A stretch of DNA of 64,000 nucleotides from UBA8752 sp042095055 (GTDB taxonomy: Bacteria; Bacteroidota; Bacteroidia; Flavobacteriales_D; Sanyastnellaceae). Shown here one piece after another: positions 32,825-39,588 of the stretch. The first letter of the stretch is position 1. Each line of letters begins with the position of its first letter. The position numbers and the translations under genes were made by a program. The DNA is taken from the NCBI GenBank assembly GCA_042095055.1, contig JBELBZ010000001.1, forward strand, positions 62,001 through 126,000, in the 5' to 3' direction. Under the pieces are notes generated by a model. The model searched no databases. It had not been told where the DNA came from and was given only the letters and a program-made list of their open reading frames with translations.

Positions 32825-33831
32825 AAAGCAAACTTGGTCAGGCTTTAAAGTACATCTTGATGCTGGGCATCGGTGTGCTGCTCTTGGCCTTGGCCATGCG
32901 GGCTGTTGAGGATCCGCAAGCCTTGTGGGATGACATGCGCAGCGCCAGCTGGAAGGGCATCGCGGCGAGTTTTGTCATGGGCTACTTGGCGATTGTCAGC
33001 CGCGGTATGCGGTGGCTCATACTCTTGGAGCCCCTCGGGCATGCACCCAAAATGGGAAACAGCATTCACGCCGTGGCCTTCAGTTACTTTTCAAATGCTT
33101 TTGTGCCACGGAGCGGTGAGTTGGCGAGGTGCGGTGCCTTGAACCAAACCGATGGGATTCCTGTCGACGAGTTGTTCGGAACGGTCATTTCAGAGCGGGT
33201 GGTGGACTTCGCCCTGTTGTTTTTGCTGACGGGCATCGCCCTGATGTCCAACATGGACACCTTTCTGGCTTTTAGTGCATCGTTCTCCCTTCCAGGCGGA
33301 GCAGGACCCTTACCCTGGTTGGCGGGGGCCGGAGCACTGATGGTGGCCGGTGGTTGGATCGCTTGGCTCAAACGGGCGGCGCTGGTCAAAGTCCCTTTCA
33401 TCGCCAAGGTATTCGGCTTTATTTCTGGCATTGCACGGGGACTGGTGAGCGTCCGGCACATGCGCCGCAAATGGGCGTTTTTGGGACACACAGCTTTCAT
33501 TTGGTCGATGTACTTCATGATGACCTATGTGATTTTTCTGGGCATCGATGCCCTCGAAGGCATTACGGCTGCGCAGGCCTTGTTCGTGATGATGGCCGGA
33601 GGGTTTGGCATGGTGCTGCCTTCTCCAGGGGGCATTGGAAGCTATCAGTTGGCCGTTCAGTATGCTCTGGTGGCCATGGGCTATTCGGAGGTGTTGGGAC
33701 TGGCTACCGCGAATGTGGTGTGGGCCACCCAAACGGGAATGATCATCACCACCGGAGGCATCGGCTATCTCTTCTTGATGGCTGCTGGCCTGAAGAACAA
33801 GCCTCAGCCAGAAGTGGTTACCCCGAGCTGA
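32821..33831 (+). CDS. Second flippase-like membrane protein (UPF0104 / LPG synthase TM-like)
   Basis: A 336-residue protein with about eight helices and the conserved GMVLPSPGGIGSYQ element near residue 262, characteristic of the same superfamily as the gene at 28.0 kb, but clearly a different subgroup (SPGGIGSY rather than TPGSSGVAE). An early SRGMRW motif is also typical. It is coupled at both ends: start in the panD stop (ATGA), stop in the rfaE2 start (TGATG). Pairing with an LPS-heptose enzyme suggests a lipid or LPS-precursor role, though this is inference. Confidence 0.87.
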   Translation: MKSKLGQALKYILMLGIGVLLLALAMRAVEDPQALWDDMRSASWKGIAASFVMGYLAIVSRGMRWLILLEPLGHAPKMGNSIHAVAFSYFSNAFVPRSGELARCGALNQTDGIPVDELFGTVISERVVDFALLFLLTGIALMSNMDTFLAFSASFSLPGGAGPLPWLAGAGALMVAGGWIAWLKRAALVKVPFIAKVFGFISGIARGLVSVRHMRRKWAFLGHTAFIWSMYFMMTYVIFLGIDALEGITAAQALFVMMAGGFGMVLPSPGGIGSYQLAVQYALVAMGYSEVLGLATANVVWATQTGMIITTGGIGYLFLMAAGLKNKPQPEVVTPS

Positions 33832-34346
33832 TGGCACTCCTTACAGCAGTTGACGGCCACATCAATACGCCCGCAGAGCTGGAAGCCTTGCGGGATGCTT
33901 GGCGCAGCCAAGGCCAAAAAGTGGTGTTCACCAACGGCGTGTTCGACCTGTTGCACAAAGGACATGTGACCTACCTGGCTTCAGCTGCGCAGTTGGGCGA
34001 TGCGCTGGTGGTGGGCATCAACGGCGATGCCAGCGTGCGCAGGCTGGGCAAAGGAGCGGACCGTCCCATCGTACCTGAAGCGGACCGCGCTGCTGTCGTG
34101 GCCGCGTTGAGGTCGGTAGCAGCGGTCGTGCTGTTTGGTGCAGATACCCCCCTTGCATTGATCGAAGCCCTGAAGCCTGACGTTTTGGTCAAAGGAGGGG
34201 ATTACGATGCGGAATGCACGGATCCCATGGATCCCCGTTACATCGTTGGCAGCACCGAAGTGCGCGCCTCAGGGGGCCAGGTGGCCACCATAGACCTCGT
34301 GCCTGGCCGCAGCACTACCGCTATAGCGCGCAAGCTCAAGGGCTGA
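33831..34346 (+). CDS. rfaE2: D-glycero-beta-D-manno-heptose 1-phosphate adenylyltransferase
   Basis: A 171-residue stand-alone nucleotidyltransferase equivalent to the C-terminal half of E. coli HldE. The signature TNGVFDLLHKGHVTYL (about 33-48), VKGGDYD and the terminal PGRSTT are present. It transfers AMP from ATP to heptose 1-phosphate to give ADP-heptose for LPS core. The kinase half is absent here, as in other Bacteroidota where RfaE1 is separate. Its start overlaps the preceding stop by one base; it is convergent with accC (7-bp gap). Confidence 0.94.
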   Translation: MALLTAVDGHINTPAELEALRDAWRSQGQKVVFTNGVFDLLHKGHVTYLASAAQLGDALVVGINGDASVRRLGKGADRPIVPEADRAAVVAALRSVAAVVLFGADTPLALIEALKPDVLVKGGDYDAECTDPMDPRYIVGSTEVRASGGQVATIDLVPGRSTTAIARKLKG

Positions 34347-34353
34347 TCGAACG

Positions 34354-35688
34354 TTAGATCGTTTCCTCTTCCAGGAACTTCGTGGTGAAGTCTCCGCTGC
34401 GGAAGCGCTCATGGCGCATCAGCTTCTGGTGGAAGGGGATGGTGGTCTTCACGCCTTCGATGATGTATTCATCCAGGGCCCGCTGCATCTTGGTGATGGC
34501 TTCCTCGCGGGTCTGTGCGACCACAATCAGTTTGGCGACCATGCTGTCATAGTGCGGCGGAATCCGATAACCGGCATAGCAGTGCGTATCGATGCGGATG
34601 CCATGGCCGCCGGGGCCGTGGTAATCTGTGACAGTTCCAGGGCTGGGCGCGAAGTTGCGGTCTGGATCCTCAGCGTTGATGCGGCACTGAATGGCGTGCA
34701 TTTTGGGGTAGTAGTTCCTTCCGGAAATCGACGCTCCCGCAGCCAGTTTGATTTGCTCCTTGACCAAGTCATAGTCCACCACCTCTTCAGTGATGGTGTG
34801 CTCGACTTGAATGCGGGTGTTCATCTCCATGAAGTAGAAGTTCCGGTCGGCATCCACCAAGAACTCCACGGTACCCACACCCTCGTATTTCACGGCTTCA
34901 CCTGCAGCGATTGCAGCCTGGCCCATCTTCTCGCGGAGGTCATCCGTCATGTAAGGTGACGGCGTCTCCTCGACAAGCTTTTGGTGGCGGCGCTGTATGG
35001 AGCAGTCCCGCTCAGAAAGGTGGCAGCATTTTCCATTGCGGTCACCGGCGATTTGGATTTCGATGTGGCGGGGCTCCGTCACAAACTTCTCCATGTACAT
35101 GCCGTCGTTGCCAAATGCGGCGCCAGCCTCACGTCGGGTTGTATCCCAAGCATCGGTGGTGTCCTCATCGTTTTGGCACATCCTCATGCCGCGGCCACCG
35201 CCACCGGCTGTTGCCTTGAGCATGATCGGATATCCGATTTCTTTGGCACACGCCAAGGCCTCCTCCAAACTGCTGAGGATGCCCACACTCCCGGGAATGG
35301 TGGGCACGCCTGCCGCTTTCATGGTGGCCTTGGCCGAAGCCTTGTCCCCCATGGCCTCAATCATTTCCGGAGAAGCACCTATGAACTTGATGTCGTTTTC
35401 TCCGCACACCTTGGAGAATTGGGCATTCTCTGAGAGGAAGCCATAACCGGGGTGGATGGCATCCGCATTGGTGATTTCAGCCGCCGCGATGATGTTCGGA
35501 ATGTTGAGGTAGCTCTTGGCACTTTGGGGAGGGCCGATACAGACGGCTTCATCGGCAAAGCGCACGTGGAGGCTTTCAGCATCCGCTGTGGAGTATACGG
35601 CCACCGTCTTGATGCCCATCTCCTTGCAGGTGCGGATGACCCTGAGGGCGATCTCACCGCGGTTGGCGATCAGGATTTTCTTGAACAT
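34354..35688 (-). CDS. accC: Acetyl-CoA carboxylase, biotin carboxylase subunit
   Basis: A 444-residue ATP-grasp enzyme that carboxylates biotin on AccB, the first half-reaction of fatty acid synthesis. The N-terminal IANRGEIALRVIR, GFLSEN, the ATP-grasp glycine loop GGGGRGM and ERDCSIQRRHQKLVEE are all conserved, as is the MEMNTRIQVEH catalytic segment. Length is standard. It follows accB by 28 bp and is the last gene of the yceD-rpmF-fabH-accB-accC cluster. Confidence 0.97.
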   Translation of the reverse strand: MFKKILIANRGEIALRVIRTCKEMGIKTVAVYSTADAESLHVRFADEAVCIGPPQSAKSYLNIPNIIAAAEITNADAIHPGYGFLSENAQFSKVCGENDIKFIGASPEMIEAMGDKASAKATMKAAGVPTIPGSVGILSSLEEALACAKEIGYPIMLKATAGGGGRGMRMCQNDEDTTDAWDTTRREAGAAFGNDGMYMEKFVTEPRHIEIQIAGDRNGKCCHLSERDCSIQRRHQKLVEETPSPYMTDDLREKMGQAAIAAGEAVKYEGVGTVEFLVDADRNFYFMEMNTRIQVEHTITEEVVDYDLVKEQIKLAAGASISGRNYYPKMHAIQCRINAEDPDRNFAPSPGTVTDYHGPGGHGIRIDTHCYAGYRIPPHYDSMVAKLIVVAQTREEAITKMQRALDEYIIEGVKTTIPFHQKLMRHERFRSGDFTTKFLEEETI

Positions 35689-35716
35689 GTCGTGAATCGA
35701 TGGGGGTGATCCGGCA

Positions 35717-36256
35717 TTAGGCCGGTTCCACGAGGAAAAGTGGCTGGTCGTACTCGACCGGGCTGTTGTCGTCCACGAGGATCTTCACAATGCGTCCTGA
35801 AACCTCGCTTTCGATTTCGTTGAACAGCTTCATGGCTTCAATCACGCAGACGGTATCGCCGACTTTGACCGCAGATCCCACCTCGACAAAGTTGTCTTTG
35901 TCTGGAGAGGGCTTGCGGTAGAACGTGCCGATCATAGGACTCTTGATTTCAATCAAGCCAGCATCAGCTGCAGTTTCGGCCGGCGCTTCTGCCGCAGGGG
36001 CAGCGGCTGGAGCAGGCGCAGGCGCTGGCGCCGCAGCAGGTGCGGGCATGGCTGCAGGCATTTGCATCGGCATGGCCATTCCAGCAGGCATGGCCATTTG
36101 GACGGTCTGGGGTTCTTGCTGAGCCACCCTGCCGCGCTTGTTGCCGTTGCCAGGGCTCTTGATGGTAATCTTGAAGTCCTTGCGTTCGATCTCGACTTCG
36201 TTCACGCCAGACTTGGCAACGAATTTGATCAGGTCCTGTATTTCTTCCTGGGTCAT
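35717..36256 (-). CDS. accB: Acetyl-CoA carboxylase, biotin carboxyl carrier protein
   Basis: A 179-residue carrier. An N-terminal helical region (1-35) is followed by a long low-complexity linker (about 51-98) first Met-, Pro- and Ala-rich and then almost pure Pro-Ala, and the C-terminal biotinyl domain (101-179). Biotin attaches to Lys143 in EAMKLFNE. The Met-rich start of the linker is unusual. The start ATG gives the family sequence MTQEEIQDLIKF. A possible -7 box (TTACTTTGC, 36294-36302) lies upstream, next to the fabH stop. Confidence 0.96.
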   Translation of the reverse strand: MTQEEIQDLIKFVAKSGVNEVEIERKDFKITIKSPGNGNKRGRVAQQEPQTVQMAMPAGMAMPMQMPAAMPAPAAAPAPAPAPAAAPAAEAPAETAADAGLIEIKSPMIGTFYRKPSPDKDNFVEVGSAVKVGDTVCVIEAMKLFNEIESEVSGRIVKILVDDNSPVEYDQPLFLVEPA

Positions 36257-36338
36257 GGTTTGTGTGACTTTAGGAATTGGTGTATCCAGAGCGGCAAAGT
36301 AACCGCAAAAATTATGGAGGCTGTCCCGAGGGTCGGGA

Positions 36339-37355
36339 TCACTCCGCTGCTGCCTGTTGGGGAATGGCCCATTTGAGCCAAATACTGCCCCACGTAAAAC
36401 CACCTCCAAAGCTGCTGAGGATGAGGTTTTCGCCCGGGGTCAGGCGGTCTGCCCATTCCCATAGACAGAGCGGAATGGTTGCAGCAGTGGTGTTTCCGTA
36501 CTTCTCGATGTTGATCATCACTTTGTCGCGGCCGACCCCCATGCGGTTCGCAGTGGCATCGATGATGCGCAGGTTCGCTTGGTGAGGAACAAGCCATGAA
36601 ACATCATCTGCTGTGAGGCCATTGCGTTCCATGATCTCATAACTGACGTCGGCCATGGAAGTCACCGCCGCTTTGAAAACGGGCTTTCCATCTTGTTCGA
36701 GGTAGTGCATCTTGGCATCCACGGTTTCGTGGCTCGGTGGGTTCAAAGACCCCCCTCCTGGCATGCGCAAGTATTCGGCACCTCTGCCATCGCTGCGCAG
36801 AATTGCATCGCGGATGCCGTTCTCACCAGTGGCATCCGCCTCCAGCAGCACACCTGCGGCGGCATCTCCGAAGAGGACACACGTGGTGCGGTCGGTGTAG
36901 TCTACGATGCTGCTCATCTTGTCAGAGCCAACGACCACCACGCGTTTGTGGGTGCCGGACGAGATGAATTGACCTCCGGTGCGCAAAGCAAACAGGAATC
37001 CACTGCATGCGGCACTCAAGTCAAAACCCCAGGCATTGGTGGCACCCGATTTGACACACGCCAACTGTGCGGTGGATGGAAAGAACATGTCCGGAGTCAC
37101 GGTAGCGACAATCACCAAGTCGATGGTCTCTGGCGAAATGTCGCGCTGAGCGCACAATCCTTTGATGACTTCGGCAGCCATATCGGAGGTGGCCTTGGTC
37201 GGATCTTTGAGGATGCGCCGCTCTGAAATGCCAGTGCGGGTGCGGATCCACTCGTCGTTGGTGTCGACCAGCTTCTCCAGGTCGGCATTGGTCAACTTAT
37301 CGGGGGGAAGCCATCCCTGTACTGCAGTTATGGCAGCGGATTGAAGTGAGCTCAT
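36339..37355 (-). CDS. fabH: Beta-ketoacyl-ACP synthase III
   Basis: A 338-residue condensing enzyme that starts fatty acid chains by joining an acyl-CoA to malonyl-ACP. The catalytic triad is visible: Cys117 in LSAACSGF, His in VPHQANLR and Asn in YGNTTAAT. The N-terminus DEWIRTRTGISERR is the substrate/CoA-contact region. The order rpmF-fabH-accB-accC matches the conserved lipid cluster, with plsX missing between rpmF and fabH. It has its own -7 box (37393-37400) after the rpmF terminator. Confidence 0.96.
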   Translation of the reverse strand: MSSLQSAAITAVQGWLPPDKLTNADLEKLVDTNDEWIRTRTGISERRILKDPTKATSDMAAEVIKGLCAQRDISPETIDLVIVATVTPDMFFPSTAQLACVKSGATNAWGFDLSAACSGFLFALRTGGQFISSGTHKRVVVVGSDKMSSIVDYTDRTTCVLFGDAAAGVLLEADATGENGIRDAILRSDGRGAEYLRMPGGGSLNPPSHETVDAKMHYLEQDGKPVFKAAVTSMADVSYEIMERNGLTADDVSWLVPHQANLRIIDATANRMGVGRDKVMINIEKYGNTTAATIPLCLWEWADRLTPGENLILSSFGGGFTWGSIWLKWAIPQQAAAE

Positions 37356-37392
37356 CGCACGTTGTGTTGTCCCTGTATTGTGAGGGTGGCGT

Positions 37393-37400
37393 CGAAATTA
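37393..37400 (-). promoter_or_regulatory. Predicted -7 box of fabH
   Basis: Minus-strand TAATTTCG fits TAnnTTYG, 37 nt upstream of the fabH ATG and downstream of the rpmF terminator. Confidence 0.4.
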
Positions 37401-37458
37401 ACGCCCCTTTCTTCCCGGGCTAAGTGTGAAACACAGCTTGGGCCACGACCGGATGTGG

Positions 37459-37492
37459 AAAAACCCGCTTCAGCCATCGGCTGGGCGGGTTT
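37459..37492 (-). terminator. Intrinsic terminator between rpmF and fabH
   Basis: On the minus strand AAACCCGC pairs with GCGGGTTT, with an inner AGCC/GGCT stem, followed by five T residues. It lies about 25 bp after the rpmF stop and should separate ribosomal-protein from fatty-acid expression. Confidence 0.8.
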
Positions 37493-37516
37493 CCGAAAAA
37501 AGACTGAAAAGAGAAA

Positions 37517-37711
37517 TCAGGCCTCAGCGACCTCTTTCTCCATCAAAACGCGTCCCTTGTAGTAGAGCTTACCCTCGTACCAATGGGCGCGGTGGAACAT
37601 GTGGGCCTGGCCTGTCGTTGAACAGGTGGAGACGTTGGGGGTCTCGGCCTTGTAGTGCGTCCGGCGCTTACGTGAGCGCGTCTTGCTCTGGCGTCGCTTT
37701 GGATGTGCCAT
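37517..37711 (-). CDS. rpmF: 50S ribosomal protein L32
   Basis: A 64-residue basic protein with the L32 N-terminus MAHPKRRQSKTRSRKRRTH. The usual zinc-finger cysteines of many L32 proteins are largely replaced (only one Cys remains, in STCSTTG), so this is the zinc-independent type. It sits between yceD and fabH, the standard position, and is followed by an intrinsic terminator. Confidence 0.96.
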   Translation of the reverse strand: MAHPKRRQSKTRSRKRRTHYKAETPNVSTCSTTGQAHMFHRAHWYEGKLYYKGRVLMEKEVAEA

Positions 37712-37772
37712 GGTGGTATTGTTGTTCCTCAGTGCCTCAGCACGTCGGGGTCAATGGTTTGTACTGTCAAAA

Positions 37773-38330
37773 TCACTTCTCCTCACCCTGCTCCTCATCT
37801 TCGGGCCCGCTGGAAGACAATCCTTTCAGCGCCGCCCACCTCGGATCGGTCTCCTCTTGCTCTTCTTCAGGCGCGAAATCCACGCTTCCTGTCAGCCACT
37901 CCAACACCTTGGGGTCACAGTCATCCTCTGATTCATGAACCCGTCTCAGGGGCATGCCTAAAACGGTTGACTCAAAAAGGAATTCCCTCACGTCCAAAAG
38001 GTGCTCCGCAGGTCCGAGGACAAGAATGTCATCGTCGTTGCGGAAGGTAGCGTCTCCGAACTTGACCACGTATCTCACGCGGTGGTCGATCGAAAGTGCG
38101 ACGGGCGCATTGCAACGGTCACAAGAGGACCGCACAGTGCCTGTCACATGGACATCGAAGTGCATCATTCCTTCGAACCTGTCCAGCTCAGTCTTCGCTG
38201 TGATGTCAGCGTCGTCAAAGCTTGAAGGTTCGAAATCCGAAAAGAACGACCCATCCAGCTGAAAACCGAAAGCGTGCCTTCCAATGCCCAAACCCGTGTA
38301 GGGAATTTCGTATTCGGAATTGCCGCGCAT
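37773..38330 (-). CDS. yceD: DUF177 / YceD family protein
   Basis: A 185-residue acidic protein of the YceD family, which is almost always encoded before rpmF and is linked to 23S rRNA or large-subunit maturation. A CDRCNAP motif in the middle is the conserved cysteine pair of DUF177. The C-terminal 40 residues are mostly Glu, Asp and Ser. A perfect -7 box lies 25 nt upstream of the ATG, so this is probably the first gene of the yceD-rpmF unit. Confidence 0.88.
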   Translation of the reverse strand: MRGNSEYEIPYTGLGIGRHAFGFQLDGSFFSDFEPSSFDDADITAKTELDRFEGMMHFDVHVTGTVRSSCDRCNAPVALSIDHRVRYVVKFGDATFRNDDDILVLGPAEHLLDVREFLFESTVLGMPLRRVHESEDDCDPKVLEWLTGSVDFAPEEEQEETDPRWAALKGLSSSGPEDEEQGEEK

Positions 38331-38354
38331 GCGTGACCCCAGCTTTGAGGGGGG

Positions 38355-38363
38355 GCAAAGGTA
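38355..38363 (-). promoter_or_regulatory. Predicted -7 box of yceD-rpmF
   Basis: Minus-strand TACCTTTGC matches TAnnTTTG exactly; no clear TTG lies at the -33 distance. Confidence 0.55.
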
Positions 38364-38401
38364 CGGGTTTCAATGCAATCTCCGTAAAGAACTGTTTGCG
38401 C

Positions 38402-39469
38402 TCAGAAACGTTCTCGTTCCCAATCCTTGCGCGCATCCACTTTCAATGGGTCAGCGGTCATTTCCCGGTGCTCGGAACGGTGGCGGCGGATGTCGAGGGC
38501 AGCCCAGCACGCAGCGCGCAAACTCGCGCCATCGGCCTCGCCTTTGCCAGCGATGTCAAACGCGGTGCCATGATCGGGGCTGGTGCGCACAATGGGCAGT
38601 CCTGCCGTGAAGTTCACACCCTCACCAAAGGACAGGCTCTTAAATGGAACGAGGCCTTGGTCGTGGTACATCGCGAGCACACCATCGAATTTTTTGTAAC
38701 CACCGGTTCCAAAGAAACCATCGGCCCCAAAAGGCCCGTGGACAGAAAGTCCTTGCTCTTGCAGCGCGCGAACGGCAGGCAGAATGATGGTCTTCTCTTC
38801 GTCGCCGATGAGTCCATTGTCCCCGGCGTGAGGGTTCAGCCCCATCACAGCAATGCGGGGAGTGGCAATGCCAAAGTCGCGCCCAAGACTTTCGTGCAAG
38901 AGCTTTGCCTTGCGCACAATGATGTCCTTGCTCAGCGCGCCAGCGACGTCTTTGATCGGGACATGCCCTGTGACGACACCCACCCTCAAGGCGTCTGTGG
39001 CGAGGATCATCAGCACATCGCTGACCCCCGCCATATCGGCCAGGTACTCGGTGTGTCCGGGAAATTTGAATTTCCCGCCTTGGATCGTGTCCTTGTTGAT
39101 GGGGGCGGTCACCAAGACGTCGACTTTGTTGGCCGCCAAGTCCTTTACGGCAGCTTCCAAGCTGAGCCTTGCAAATTCTCCGGCATCTGGATGGGGCTGG
39201 CCCCAATCAGGCTTGGACAAAGTAGGAGCGATGTCCACGCAGTGCAACGCGCCCTGTTTGGCGTTTTCGGGCGCTTCGGTAGACCGGATGTCGATTTTAA
39301 CTTCAAACTGCTGAGCCTGTGCACGCAGGGTTTCCGTGTGACCGTAAACCACGGGAATCATGTCTTGGAGTACGCGCTCATCGGCAAAAGCCTTGAGGAT
39401 ACATTCAGAGCCGACACCATGGGGGTCACCCCAGGTAATGCCGATGCGGACGGGTTTGGTCGCTGCCAT
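38402..39469 (-). CDS. pdxA: 4-hydroxythreonine-4-phosphate dehydrogenase
   Basis: A 355-residue NAD-dependent enzyme of the deoxyxylulose-5-phosphate-dependent vitamin B6 route. Visible motifs are the N-terminal GITWGDPHGVGSE, metal-site histidines in LVTAPINK...FPGHTEYLA and MYHDQGLVPFK, and the C-terminal DHGTAFDIAGK. The ATG at 39469 is preferred to a GTG two codons upstream because a perfect -7 box ends 5 nt before it. It is transcribed away from the large T9SS cargo gene. Confidence 0.95.
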   Translation of the reverse strand: MAATKPVRIGITWGDPHGVGSECILKAFADERVLQDMIPVVYGHTETLRAQAQQFEVKIDIRSTEAPENAKQGALHCVDIAPTLSKPDWGQPHPDAGEFARLSLEAAVKDLAANKVDVLVTAPINKDTIQGGKFKFPGHTEYLADMAGVSDVLMILATDALRVGVVTGHVPIKDVAGALSKDIIVRKAKLLHESLGRDFGIATPRIAVMGLNPHAGDNGLIGDEEKTIILPAVRALQEQGLSVHGPFGADGFFGTGGYKKFDGVLAMYHDQGLVPFKSLSFGEGVNFTAGLPIVRTSPDHGTAFDIAGKGEADGASLRAACWAALDIRRHRSEHREMTADPLKVDARKDWERERF

Positions 39470-39474
39470 GACCA

Positions 39475-39482
39475 CGAAGGTA
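39475..39482 (-). promoter_or_regulatory. Predicted -7 box of pdxA
   Basis: Minus-strand TACCTTCG fits TAnnTTYG and ends 5 nt before the ATG at 39469. Confidence 0.45.
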
Positions 39483-39588
39483 CTGCGGATGCCGAAGGCT
39501 CAGGGCCCATGGATTTCACTTGTGCAGTGGCATTTTTTGCAACAGTGGCCAACTTCTGCCGCTTTTGAGCGTTTACCTTTCGGTGTCT

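Noticed and set aside
38222..39568. Open frame of 448 codons on the plus strand opposite pdxA
   Set aside because: pdxA on the minus strand has complete family motifs; the plus-strand frame has none and also crosses the yceD promoter region.
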